A stretch of 40,717 nucleotides of DNA from a virus, in IMG/VR virus record IMGVR_UViG_3300006754_000044, positions 1-40,717 of that record. One strand, given 5' to 3'. Positions 14,362-22,317 of this stretch are shown here, piece after piece. The notes under the pieces were generated by a model. It was not told the origin of the DNA. It was given only the letters and a program-made list of their open reading frames with translations, and made no database searches. How positions within the stretch are numbered: the first letter of the stretch is position 1; the number at the start of each line of letters is the position of its first letter. The translations under genes were made by a program, and so were the position numbers.

Positions 14362-14545
14362 AGGGCTCTGCCCATCGCACTATGTCACAGCCTGGAACCT
14401 CATCAAGAACAAAGTGACTACCTGGAACGAGCTAATCGAACTAAAGCTAGCTCTACCTACAGGGAAGCGCCCAATGAGGAGCACCAACCCCTTCATCACA
14501 GCCGTCAGAGAGCGCCGACTAAAGAAGCGCAGAAATAATGGCTAA
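14288..14545 (+). CDS. Small zinc-finger protein
   Basis: An 85-residue basic protein with a compact finger near the N-terminus: C-L-T-P-T-C-x8-G-L-C-P-S-H-Y (residues 13-32), a Cys-x4-Cys-x8-Cys-x2-His arrangement with the 'R-G-L-C-x-x-H-Y' ending common in short phage zinc proteins. The C-terminus is Arg/Lys-rich and would bind nucleic acid. It overlaps the genes on both sides. Likely a DNA- or RNA-binding accessory protein of the early region. Confidence 0.65.
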   Translation: MPTKPRKKLRKTCLTPTCSRQPRTRGLCPSHYVTAWNLIKNKVTTWNELIELKLALPTGKRPMRSTNPFITAVRERRLKKRRNNG

Positions 14546-14672
14546 TCTCAATAAGGGAGGAGTAAGCTGGTACCACTTCTCCCTAATCATCGCTAGCCTA
14601 GGCATCGTAATAATCCTCTGCCCACTCCTAGGCATAGCCATCACACTAACTCTACTCCGCCTCTTCCATTAA
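14538..14672 (+). CDS. Small membrane protein, 44 residues
   Basis: The frame overlaps the end of the zinc-finger gene by eight bases and stops two bases before the next start. The peptide starts MANLNKGGVSWYHF and continues as one long hydrophobic region (SLIIASLGIVIILCPLLGIA, then ITLTLLRLF), enough for one or two membrane passes. The tight packing between neighbours and the hydrophobicity argue that it is real. Function unknown. Confidence 0.6.
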   Translation: MANLNKGGVSWYHFSLIIASLGIVIILCPLLGIAITLTLLRLFH

Positions 14673-14674
14673 AA

Positions 14675-14956
14675 ATGCCAAAGAAAGACAAAGTAACCTA
14701 TGAAGCAGACCTCGCCACCAAGGAAATCAAGAAAATCCTAGTCAACGAAATGGCTGATCCCGAATGCTGGCCAAGATGGGCCGTCCTAATCAAGGAAGTA
14801 GGAGAAATACGGAAAATCAAAGGGACCAATTCAAAGAAAGAAGCACAAGAACATTTCCAAGCCATGGCTAACCTACTAAAATCGTCGGGCTGCACTGTTT
14901 ACCTCGCCGACTGTAGCCGCCCCAGAAAACCTCTAATCAAACTAAAGCAGCCATGA
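14675..14956 (+). CDS. Hypothetical early protein
   Basis: A 93-residue basic, lysine-rich helical protein with two cysteines near the end (SSGCTVYLADC). No family recognised. It overlaps the primase start by four bases (ATGA), so it belongs to the replication transcript and may be translationally coupled to the primase. Confidence 0.6.
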   Translation: MPKKDKVTYEADLATKEIKKILVNEMADPECWPRWAVLIKEVGEIRKIKGTNSKKEAQEHFQAMANLLKSSGCTVYLADCSRPRKPLIKLKQP

Positions 14957-16551
14957 GCAAATTCATCCCAGATCTAGCCTTCGCCGAATACCTAGCGGAG
15001 AGAGGCTACTGGATATTTCCCTGCTACAATAGACAGAAGGGAGCCCGTCAAGTATTGGGCAGACCATGGTCATGGCACCTAGAAAACAGTAACCCTGAGA
15101 CACTAGCTACAACGCTGACCACTACCCCAGCGACCGGCTCATGTCTCTGCCCAAACCCAACAGATGAAATCTCCCTTCTAATCCTTGATTTTGATTTAGA
15201 CCCTAATGAGAACTACACCTATGAAGTATTATGGGAGCGCATCTCAGCTGGGCTACCTATACCAGAAGGAATGGGAGTCTCGCAATCAATCTCAGGAGGC
15301 TTCCATCTATGGTTCAAGCTACCTGAAGGAACCAAGTTACCAGACAAATTCGACCTAGGCTCAGGACTATCGGGAGAGATCAGAGCCAGTAATAGACCTA
15401 AGACCTTCATCATGCTCCCTGGGTCAATCGCACTTAATAAGGAGAGCAAAGTCAAGCGCTACACGATAGCCCTAGACATTAACATTGATAGCCTACCTGA
15501 GCCTCCCTCATCCCTACTAGCTAGACTATCCTCAAGACCAAGTCAATCAACCCAAGAGGAAGTGAACTCTGAGGGAATCCCCACGGAAATAGCTCACCTC
15601 CTAGCTGTCCTAGAAGTCACTCAACTAGAAGAAGGAGAGAGGAACCTACAGATATCACGCATCGGGCAGATTATGGGAAGAATCGTCCCATCATCAAAGC
15701 TAAGCCTCAGTATCCTCGATGCCACATGGTCAATCCTAGGCCCCAAACTAGGGAAGGGATTTGATCAGAAGGAGTTCCTCAAAGCCATCAACTCAGGGTT
15801 CAGGACAGGAAGGACTAACGCTAACAAATTCAATAAAAGAGAGAAGAACCCTACCGCTACAGATGTCGAAGTAGAATCCGAGACAGTATTCGGGGGGAGA
15901 CTCTGGATGAAGAAGCTCATAGACTCCACAGCAAAGACAGTAGGATTCATTATTGGAGTAGGGGGATCTGAAAAGAGACCCGACGAAGCTGAAATTAGTA
16001 TTCAACTAGACACCTTCAACATCGAAGAGATACTGCCCTACCTAGCTCAAGCAGCCAAGGTAAACCCTGATGTAGTAGTGACTTCCCCACTCTTCGTCCA
16101 GCCAGGATGGAAGAGAGTCCTTGAATTTATCCTAAAAAGAAGGTCGACAATAGAACCACTGGGACTACCACCAGAAGACATCTTCCTAGAAAAGCTGAAT
16201 TCCTGGGCCAGAAGCTCCGCCTCTGATCTACGCCTAATCGAGAGATGGTCAGAGAAGAGGACCTTCGACACCTCAATGCCCTTCTTCGTCCACCCGCCAG
16301 ACGGCGACGATGTGGCCTTTGTATTACCAGAAAGGGCATATGAAAGATTACTTAGACAGCTAGGAGATATAGCTCAAGCAAGAAAATTAGCTAAAAAGTT
16401 TCTCCTAAAGAAAAACCTAATAGGCAGAGCATCGGGATGGACAATAGGACTAGACCAACTCGACGACGGGACCAGAAATAACCTACGACTCGCATACGAG
16501 AAACGAATTCAATCACGAATAGATGGAAACAGAACGCCTTCAGCTTCTTGA
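14953..16551 (+). CDS. PrimPol-type primase/polymerase
   Basis: A 532-residue protein. Its first 200 residues show the archaeo-eukaryotic primase (bifunctional primase/polymerase) pattern: acidic metal pair D-F-D at 79-81 in LLILDFDLDP, the S-G-G-x-H motif at 114-118 (ISGGFHLWFKLP), and G-E-I-R-A-S-N-R-P-K-T-F-I-M-L-P-G-S, the third motif with the 'vapPS' type end. Such enzymes make primers for replication. The C-terminal 300 residues have no helicase signature and are unrecognised, but the separate helicase gene follows with a 29-base overlap. The start overlaps the upstream stop by four bases. The region is rich in CTA leucine codons. Confidence 0.82.
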   Translation: MSKFIPDLAFAEYLAERGYWIFPCYNRQKGARQVLGRPWSWHLENSNPETLATTLTTTPATGSCLCPNPTDEISLLILDFDLDPNENYTYEVLWERISAGLPIPEGMGVSQSISGGFHLWFKLPEGTKLPDKFDLGSGLSGEIRASNRPKTFIMLPGSIALNKESKVKRYTIALDINIDSLPEPPSSLLARLSSRPSQSTQEEVNSEGIPTEIAHLLAVLEVTQLEEGERNLQISRIGQIMGRIVPSSKLSLSILDATWSILGPKLGKGFDQKEFLKAINSGFRTGRTNANKFNKREKNPTATDVEVESETVFGGRLWMKKLIDSTAKTVGFIIGVGGSEKRPDEAEISIQLDTFNIEEILPYLAQAAKVNPDVVVTSPLFVQPGWKRVLEFILKRRSTIEPLGLPPEDIFLEKLNSWARSSASDLRLIERWSEKRTFDTSMPFFVHPPDGDDVAFVLPERAYERLLRQLGDIAQARKLAKKFLLKKNLIGRASGWTIGLDQLDDGTRNNLRLAYEKRIQSRIDGNRTPSAS

Positions 16552-17692
16552 CGAAGCCCCAGGTCAATACAAGAACCTGACAGCAATAGACGGGCCGCCA
16601 GGAACAGGGAAAACTACGGCAATCCTAGCTACCGCAAGAGAATCAAAAGGAAGCGTAGCCGTCATCACCTACACAAACGCAGCAGCAGATGTAGTAAAGG
16701 ATAGATTAGATGGGCTATCAATAGCTGCAGGGACAATCTACAAGTTAAGCTGGAACCCAATCAAGACATTCACTAACACTAAGCAAGGACGAGGGCCGAA
16801 GAGCTCAGGCCCTTGGCTAAAGAGAAAGATTAAAGACTCTTGGGACACTGCCCTAACTCAATATAGAGAGACAGCCCCTAGTCTTATGCCTCCCTCACAG
16901 ACAATGGAGGCTGCCCGAATGCTACACGCATGGGAAGCAGGCGAAATCCCTATAGACCTAAGTTCACTCCCTACCAAGGGAGCGATTAAGTATCCCCTGG
17001 CCCTAGCTAAATGGCTAGAGATGGGAGCGCCAGCTCAAGAGGAAGATCTATTCGACCTAATCCTAATCGATGAAGCTCAAGATATGTCTTCTCTAGAGTT
17101 ACGCGCAACACTAGCACTACTAGCCAAAGGAGGTCAGGCAATAGCCTACATGGACCCAGGCCAAGCTATCTTCAGCTACGCGAAGGGCATAGAAGATAAC
17201 TCCCTAGCCCCAGCATGGGCCAAAGCAGGCAAAAGATATCGAATGGTTGGAGGATTCCGAGTGGGAAATCCGGTGGCCTCCCTAGCCTCCAAAGTCCTGA
17301 AGCCCTTCTTCGATAGACCTGCTGAATCCTTCGCCTCAGGAGAGACTGAGGTCAACACATGGGAGCCAGACAAAGGAGCCCCAAATAAGGGGCTAGTCCT
17401 AGGCTACTCAAGAGCTCATGTCGCAAACTGGCTAGAGAATTGGGACCTAGAAAACAGAGGCGTAGTTCCCGGGCAAGGAAACCCCGACAAAGAACTGGTC
17501 CTCAGCACCATCCACTCAGCAAAAGGAGCTGAAGCAGATGATGTCTACCTCCTACCCTGGTCAAAGGCAGCACTCTACAGGCTGGAATCCTTTGACCCAA
17601 GAGAACTACGAACTTCGTATGTCGCTCTCACCCGACCAAAGAACACACTCAACTTACCTTGGAACATCCAAAGCCGAATAGAATACTTCTAA
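16523..17692 (+). CDS. UvrD/Rep-like SF1 DNA helicase
   Basis: A compact 389-residue helicase with all main SF1A motifs in order: I G-P-P-G-T-G-K-T-T (24-32), Ia ITYTNAAAD, II LILIDEAQDM, III Y-M-D-P-G-Q-A-I, IV VGGFRVGNP, V LSTIHSAKGAEADDVYLLPW and VI TSYVALTRPKNTL. It should unwind DNA with 3'-5' polarity, using ATP, at the phage fork or in recombination. It is shorter than UvrD, lacking large 1B/2B insertions, and comparable in size to phage Dda-type helicases. It overlaps the primase end and its stop codon overlaps the next start (TAATG). Confidence 0.92.
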   Translation: METERLQLLDEAPGQYKNLTAIDGPPGTGKTTAILATARESKGSVAVITYTNAAADVVKDRLDGLSIAAGTIYKLSWNPIKTFTNTKQGRGPKSSGPWLKRKIKDSWDTALTQYRETAPSLMPPSQTMEAARMLHAWEAGEIPIDLSSLPTKGAIKYPLALAKWLEMGAPAQEEDLFDLILIDEAQDMSSLELRATLALLAKGGQAIAYMDPGQAIFSYAKGIEDNSLAPAWAKAGKRYRMVGGFRVGNPVASLASKVLKPFFDRPAESFASGETEVNTWEPDKGAPNKGLVLGYSRAHVANWLENWDLENRGVVPGQGNPDKELVLSTIHSAKGAEADDVYLLPWSKAALYRLESFDPRELRTSYVALTRPKNTLNLPWNIQSRIEYF

Positions 17693-17937
17693 TGAACTGC
17701 CCAGTATGTGACACCCCGCTAAGAGCTCAATCAGTAGAAAGAGGCTGCCCTGAATGTGGAGCCAACTCATCTACAATCATGGTTGAAGCACTGACCCAAT
17801 TAAGGTCGCTGCGCGTGAGGTGCGCAGCGCTTCTTAAGGCCAGTCAACAGATGGCAGGAAAACTAGATGTCTACGATGCAATTAATGAAGCAGAGCAAGC
17901 CGCTTACGATCAATGGATAGAAGATGAAAATAGCTGA
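17692..17937 (+). CDS. Small zinc-ribbon protein
   Basis: An 81-residue protein beginning MNCPVCDTPL, with a second C-P-E-C pair about 15 residues on, forming a four-cysteine zinc ribbon, followed by a helical acidic half. The start at 17692 overlaps the helicase stop (TAATG) and places the cysteines at the N-terminus; the open frame extends slightly upstream but without a better start. It is followed by the polymerase gene with a 14-base overlap, so it may be a polymerase or helicase accessory factor. This is inference. Confidence 0.7.
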   Translation: MNCPVCDTPLRAQSVERGCPECGANSSTIMVEALTQLRSLRVRCAALLKASQQMAGKLDVYDAINEAEQAAYDQWIEDENS

Positions 17938-19630
17938 ACACCATACCGCACCCTACCTTAAGCTAACAGACCACGAACTAAGCTCAGCCCTAGATTACTG
18001 GAAAGACTACGCCTGGATCCTAGATACAGAGACCTCTGGATTAGGGGTAATAGGACCAGACAGTCCAGACAGGGCCTACTATGTAGGCATGGTTCCTGAC
18101 GCAGAAGCTGTCCCGATAGTCATGAACAGGGACCAATTTGACCGAATCGTCAGGCCAAAGCTATCTGAACTAGCCCTTATCGTGGGGCACAACCTTAGAT
18201 TTGACCTTCATGCCCTTGATATTACTGATGCCGATATCCAGATGCACGACACCTCTGTCTGGAGCTACTTCCACTCGACAACATCAAGGAAAAGCCTGGA
18301 CTTCCTAGCCGCAGCTAGAGGATGGAAAAAGATAGCTACTCCAGACGAGCTAAAGAATGGGGGAATCCTGAGAATGGAAGAGAAAGTCCTCTACCACTAC
18401 CTCGCTGATGACTGCATCATAACTCAAAGGCTATTCAAGGAGCAAATGAAAAGAAAGGAAGTGGACCAGCTCACCTTAGACTTCGACCTAGAGAGGACTA
18501 TAGCTAAGATGGAGAATAGAGGGGTCCACCTTAATATTAAGAAGCTACTCAAGGTAAGAGAAAGAGCTACCGAAGAATCCGACATACTAGAATACTCCCT
18601 TAGGTCCATGGGATACCGGGGGATGCTGACCTCACCTAAGCAGCTTGGAGCTTGGCTAGAGGAGAATGGAAGAAAGCTACCTAGGACGCCCAAAGGAAGT
18701 ATATCGACAAGCAAAGAAGTCCTCACCTTCCTAGCCGACAACGGGGACACCTTCGCAGGGAAACTCCTCGAATGGAGGAAGATGATAAAGCTAATCCAGG
18801 CCTTCTTGAGGCCCCTGCCTGACATGGCTAGAGATGGCGTCATCTATGCTAATGTGAACTCAACGAGGACATCGACAGGACGATTCTCCTACAGCTCCCC
18901 TAACCTACAGCAGATACCCAAAGGAAGGAACTCTACCTTAGGGAAACAGATTAGGGAATGCCTGACACACGAAGGAGGAGTATCTGTAGCCGACTATTCC
19001 CAGGTAGAATTAAGAGTAGCCGCAGCCCTATCCGAAGAAGCTGTCCTATTAGATGCCTTTGCTAGTGGAGGAGATCCTCACGCAGAGACAGCTGCAGCAG
19101 TCTTCAAGAAGAAGGCCGAAGAAGTGACCGACATTGAGAGGCACGCAGCTAAGACGGTGAACTTTGGAATCCTCTTCGGAGCAGGACCTAAGAGACTAGC
19201 GACAGAACTAAAGATTCCTCTGACAGAAGCTCGAGGTATCTTCGACAACTATAAAAGAGGGCTACCGAGCCTAGCTAAATGGTGCGACACACACTGGGCC
19301 TTCTTCGAGAAGAGTCAGGTATCTAATACCATTAGCGGAAGAACCAGAGTATTCGCTGGCTATGAGGACACTCGGCCTGGGCTATCTGTCCTAGTCCAAG
19401 GGACTGCTGCTGAACTAATGAGGCACGCTCTAATAGGAGCGGAAGAAGCTGGCCTTGAGCCTATCCTTTCAATCCATGACGAGATCGTCTGCAAAGGAGC
19501 GGGCAAACACAAAGAGCTTTCAGAAATCATGCAACTTTCAGCAGAAAAAGCTTTCCCTAAGATACTAGATACTGTATGCTTTCCTGCAGATGGAGCCTCA
19601 GGTCCCTCCTGGGGAGAACTAGATGAGTGA
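17924..19630 (+). CDS. polA: Family A DNA polymerase with 3'-5' exonuclease
   Basis: A 568-residue replicative polymerase. The proofreading domain is intact: Exo I D34-T-E36, Exo II H-N-L-R-F-D, and Exo III Y-L-A-D-D of the DEDDy type. The polymerase domain has motif A S-V-A-D-Y-S-Q-V-E-L-R, motif B R-H-A-A-K-T-V-N-F-G-I-L-F-G and motif C S-I-H-D-E-I-V. In E. coli Pol I numbering, position 762 is Phe as in many virulent phages. Position 766, normally Tyr, is Phe here. No 5'-3' nuclease domain is present, as usual for phage enzymes. The gene overlaps both neighbours slightly and is the core of the replication module. Confidence 0.95.
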   Translation: MKIAEHHTAPYLKLTDHELSSALDYWKDYAWILDTETSGLGVIGPDSPDRAYYVGMVPDAEAVPIVMNRDQFDRIVRPKLSELALIVGHNLRFDLHALDITDADIQMHDTSVWSYFHSTTSRKSLDFLAAARGWKKIATPDELKNGGILRMEEKVLYHYLADDCIITQRLFKEQMKRKEVDQLTLDFDLERTIAKMENRGVHLNIKKLLKVRERATEESDILEYSLRSMGYRGMLTSPKQLGAWLEENGRKLPRTPKGSISTSKEVLTFLADNGDTFAGKLLEWRKMIKLIQAFLRPLPDMARDGVIYANVNSTRTSTGRFSYSSPNLQQIPKGRNSTLGKQIRECLTHEGGVSVADYSQVELRVAAALSEEAVLLDAFASGGDPHAETAAAVFKKKAEEVTDIERHAAKTVNFGILFGAGPKRLATELKIPLTEARGIFDNYKRGLPSLAKWCDTHWAFFEKSQVSNTISGRTRVFAGYEDTRPGLSVLVQGTAAELMRHALIGAEEAGLEPILSIHDEIVCKGAGKHKELSEIMQLSAEKAFPKILDTVCFPADGASGPSWGELDE

Positions 19631-19853
19631 CATCCCGATACCCGAAAAAATACGCATACGGATTAACCAGCTTCTCGACGACATGGGAGAAGCTAACCCG
19701 AGAGAAAGAGTGTTCATGGCTCAAGCAGTCAAGGAACTCTACCTCTCACTTAACCTCGAAGGTAACTCGTCCTCAACCAACTGGTTGGCAGAGTTAATGA
19801 ATGAGGAAGAAACCGGTCCGAAAGGACCCCAACTACTAACTGATAATGACTGA
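19623..19853 (+). CDS. Small hypothetical protein
   Basis: A 76-residue acidic helical protein starting MSDIPIPEKIRIRINQ. Its ATG overlaps the polymerase end and has a GGGAG site within the polymerase gene's last codons. Its stop overlaps the next gene. No family recognised. Position suggests a replication accessory protein. Confidence 0.6.
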   Translation: MSDIPIPEKIRIRINQLLDDMGEANPRERVFMAQAVKELYLSLNLEGNSSSTNWLAELMNEEETGPKGPQLLTDND

Positions 19854-20259
19854 ATTCGATCCATCTGCAATCTTGCAGTACCGACCCACCGAGGAAGAGG
19901 CTTCTGGCCGCTCTCCTCTCCCACCAGAAGGAAATTACCCTAACTGCGAACTGGTCGACCTCCAGGTCTTCCCTCCTTCCGACCGCTACCCAAAGCCCGG
20001 AGTCCTCGCTGTTCTGAAAGCAACCTTTACCTGCCCTGATTACGACGGAGAGTTAGTGAAACGCATTAACTTCAAAAAGCCTCTCTCTCGTAGATCGACA
20101 CTTTGGAAGCTAATGAACGCTGTCTGGGGAGATACCATGAATGACCACACCCCCGAAGAACTTTCGGGAATCAAGGTGAACATCTTCATTACCCACGAAT
20201 GGACTGATGGAGCTGACTCTGTCAAGTACGCAGACTACAAATTCACTAATGTTGGATAA
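19846..20259 (+). CDS. Single-strand-binding-like protein
   Basis: A 137-residue protein with a layout common to phage SSB-like and DUF669-type proteins: LPPEGNYPNCELVDLQV, a strand GVLAVLKATFTCPDYDG, then INFKKPLSRRSTLWKLMNAVWG (the 'K-S-x-L-x-K-L' helix), and a closing LSGIKVNIFITHEW sheet. It sits directly between the polymerase and the Cas4-like nuclease, as expected for a DNA-binding partner. The assignment is from pattern and context only. Confidence 0.6.
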   Translation: MTEFDPSAILQYRPTEEEASGRSPLPPEGNYPNCELVDLQVFPPSDRYPKPGVLAVLKATFTCPDYDGELVKRINFKKPLSRRSTLWKLMNAVWGDTMNDHTPEELSGIKVNIFITHEWTDGADSVKYADYKFTNVG

Positions 20260-20266
20260 ACCAATA

Positions 20267-20286
20267 GGGGGGACTTCGGTCCCCCC
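20267..20286 (+). repeat. UUCG-capped GC hairpin
   Basis: GGGGGGAC, loop TTCG, GTCCCCCC: a perfect 8-bp stem directly between the SSB-like stop and the nuclease ATG (20294). No T-run follows. It may stabilise the 3' end of the upstream message or set the start of the next gene; the latter has no Shine-Dalgarno. Confidence 0.7.
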
Positions 20287-20293
20287 ACCCACC

Positions 20294-21205
20294 ATGCAAG
20301 ACTACACACCTAAAAATCCCTTACCTAAACCAGGTCGACCCTACCCAGATTGGAGTCGATTCCTTATAGCAGCCTGGGAGCACGGCATCCAGAATATGGA
20401 CCCGAACATCCTGAAGGTAGCTTCCAGTCGAATCTCCGATCAGCTCTTTCGGTCACTCTGCGAAGAGCAAGACATGACCCCTAAGATTCGCCCGAGTTTT
20501 GGACTAACCTGCCCAGCTCAAGCCTACTTTGTGAGGACAGGTGCTAACCGAACTCCGATGCCCCCCACTATCAAAGCTACCTTTGTGATGGGGCACTTCG
20601 CGCACGAACTCTGCTACGCTACCCTCCTAAGTGCTCTCCCTAAGGAGATTAATCTAGACGAGGAGCTCGAGGTAGATACAGGATTCCCTGATGACTGCAA
20701 TCAAAGAGGAACCTGCGACTTCGTAATCAGCAAAGAAGGAGATACCACTCATGAATGGGTAGACGAATCCGCGCCTAAATACATTCTAGGCGACTTCAAA
20801 ACTCAAACAGGATTCTCCTTCAGGTCGCACAAGAAATCAGACTTCACCTCTCAAGGAGTAGATGCCTGGGGATATATAGCCCAGCTCGCTGTCTACGCCA
20901 ACTCCCCCTCCATGCAGGAAAAGTACCCTAAAATTGAGGAAAGCGGAGCACTCCTAGTAGGGGTGAACAAAGAGTCCCCTCAGATGGGGATTGCGCCCAG
21001 GCTGATATCCCCTAAGGTATTAGCCGAAGCGAAGAAGCGACTAGACATTGTCCTAGGAACTACGGAATACCCAGGACCATGGCTCATGGACACCTTCGGG
21101 CAAAAGGAGACGGCCTTCTATTGCGGAGCCTCAGGTAGGAAGGGATACTGCGGATTCGTAGAAGAATGTCAGAAGAAGAGAAAGAAAGACACCTACAAAA
21201 TTTGA
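20294..21205 (+). CDS. Cas4/RecB-like PD-(D/E)XK nuclease with Fe-S type cysteines
   Basis: A 303-residue nuclease. The core shows a His-containing helix (MGHFAHELCY), the acidic turn T-G-F-P-D-D-C-N-Q-R-G-T-C-D-F-V-I, the active-site strand Y-I-L-G-D-F-K-T-Q-T-G (Asp...x-Lys) and the Gln motif helix A-Q-L-A-V-Y. One cysteine at 73 (LTCPAQAYF) and three near the C-terminus (277, 286, 292) form the four-cysteine layout of Cas4 and AddB, which hold an iron-sulfur cluster. It would act as an exonuclease in recombination or end processing. ATG 20294 is chosen over 20249 because the latter lies across the hairpin and codes a low-complexity extension. Confidence 0.8.
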   Translation: MQDYTPKNPLPKPGRPYPDWSRFLIAAWEHGIQNMDPNILKVASSRISDQLFRSLCEEQDMTPKIRPSFGLTCPAQAYFVRTGANRTPMPPTIKATFVMGHFAHELCYATLLSALPKEINLDEELEVDTGFPDDCNQRGTCDFVISKEGDTTHEWVDESAPKYILGDFKTQTGFSFRSHKKSDFTSQGVDAWGYIAQLAVYANSPSMQEKYPKIEESGALLVGVNKESPQMGIAPRLISPKVLAEAKKRLDIVLGTTEYPGPWLMDTFGQKETAFYCGASGRKGYCGFVEECQKKRKKDTYKI

Positions 21206-21206
21206 C

Positions 21207-21458
21207 ATGGACAAAGGAGAAGAACTTTTACGCGACTCATTTGCTATGGTCCTAATCCGAGCAGCGGAAGTAGCTACTAATGTGGCTAAGGGCTATGGCG
21301 ATAAACATAAACACCAAGCCGAAGGAGCCTTGACAGTAGCCGAGAACATCCTTCGCTTAAGAGAACAGCTACTTGAAGAGATACATGAAAAAACCAAGAA
21401 ATCAATCGCTGGAGACGATAGAGGACCAAGTCCAACAGATAGTGAAGGAACTAATTGA
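21207..21458 (+). CDS. Small hypothetical helical protein
   Basis: An 83-residue protein starting MDKGEELLRDSFAMVLIRAAEVA, almost wholly helical and charged, with a C-terminal disordered stretch. It starts one base after the nuclease stop and overlaps the HTH gene by 74 bases. No family recognised. Confidence 0.55.
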   Translation: MDKGEELLRDSFAMVLIRAAEVATNVAKGYGDKHKHQAEGALTVAENILRLREQLLEEIHEKTKKSIAGDDRGPSPTDSEGTN

Positions 21459-21615
21459 CGAGGTCCCGTTGCGCCAGCTCTCTGACGAGACTGGAATTAA
21501 CAGCGGGTCACTTTGGCGACTAGCTACAGGGGAACGATTCCCTACATTCAAGACCCTTAATACACTAGCTAACCTACGAGGCTACCACCTCCAGATAACC
21601 CTGATACCCCAATGA
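21385..21615 (+). CDS. XRE-like helix-turn-helix protein
   Basis: A 76-residue protein with an N-terminal helix and a helix-turn-helix V-P-L-R-Q-L-S-D-E-T-G-I-N-S-G-S-L-W-R-L (about residues 27-46), continuing with G-E-R-F-P-T-F-K-T-L as in Cro/cI family DNA-binding domains. It is likely a transcription regulator of the phage; possible sites are the inverted repeats at 10363-10415 or in 7563-8270. ATG 21385 is chosen because the upstream TTG gives only four more residues. Confidence 0.75.
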   Translation: MKKPRNQSLETIEDQVQQIVKELIDEVPLRQLSDETGINSGSLWRLATGERFPTFKTLNTLANLRGYHLQITLIPQ

Positions 21616-21869
21616 TTGCAGACGACCTAACCAAAGACAGAGGTGAGACATACGGCTCACCCTCCGACAACCACCAGAGGACAGCTAAACTATGGACAGC
21701 CTACCTCCTCATTAGACCATCGGGAGAGCTACTGACTCCAGAAGATGTCTGCATGATGAATATTCTGCAGAAGATCTCCCGCGCTCAGCATGGAGCGCGA
21801 GACATTGATACCATCCTAGACATTCAAGGCTACGCCCAAAATATACTGGAGATATGGGATGAAGCTTGA
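21612..21869 (+). CDS. DUF6378 family protein
   Basis: An 85-residue protein with the pattern of DUF6378: RGETYGSPSDNHQRTAKLWTAY at the N-terminus and K-I-S-R-A...D-x-x-x-D-I-Q-G-Y-A at the end. This family is widespread in phage early regions; its function is unknown, though it resembles small nucleotide-metabolism helical bundles. The start overlaps the previous stop by four bases. Confidence 0.75.
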   Translation: MIADDLTKDRGETYGSPSDNHQRTAKLWTAYLLIRPSGELLTPEDVCMMNILQKISRAQHGARDIDTILDIQGYAQNILEIWDEA

Positions 21870-22317
21870 CCTAACTACCAGAAGAAGGCTGAAGGAATTA
21901 GCTGCAGAAGGATTGACCTGCCCAGCCATAGCCAGGAAACTATGCGTGAGCACCACCTCTGTAAGAACTTGGGCTAGGATACTAGACATCGACTTAGTCA
22001 AGAGCATCTCTCTCAGAAATCCTAGGAAGCTAGCTGAGATGATTCGGCTCTACGAAGATGGGACATACATCAATAGCTTGGCATCTACCTTCGGATGCTG
22101 CAGACAGACTATCGTAAAGATTCTCAAAGAGAAGGGGAAATATCAGTCCCCTCCCATCCCAAGAGGTAAGTCCCATGTTTGGTCGCTGGCCATAGCGGCA
22201 GAGAAGGCTTACCTTGCTGGCATACTAACTATCCAGCAACAGCATGATGTGAGAGCCGCCCTTAAGGTTTATCGGAAGAATCTTGCTGGTCTCGGAGATC
22301 CCCCAGGTCCTGCGTAA
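21859..22317 (+). CDS. Two-HTH DNA-binding protein
   Basis: A 152-residue basic protein with two consecutive helix-turn-helix units: LTCPAIARKLCVSTTSVRTW (about 20-38) and a second at about 55-95 (EMIRLYEDGTYINSLASTFG followed by C-C-R-Q-T-I-V-K-I-L). This resembles the DNA-binding part of resolvases or of small terminases. It is the last gene of the plus-strand block and overlaps the DUF6378 end. Its 3' end overlaps the opposite-strand gene by 56 bases. It could be a regulator or a small-terminase-like protein. Confidence 0.65.
   Translation: MKLDLTTRRRLKELAAEGLTCPAIARKLCVSTTSVRTWARILDIDLVKSISLRNPRKLAEMIRLYEDGTYINSLASTFGCCRQTIVKILKEKGKYQSPPIPRGKSHVWSLAIAAEKAYLAGILTIQQQHDVRAALKVYRKNLAGLGDPPGPA

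Noticed and set aside
20294-21205. CRISPR-Cas adaptation locus suggested by the Cas4-like nuclease
   Set aside because: No repeat-spacer array and no cas1 or cas2 genes in the window.
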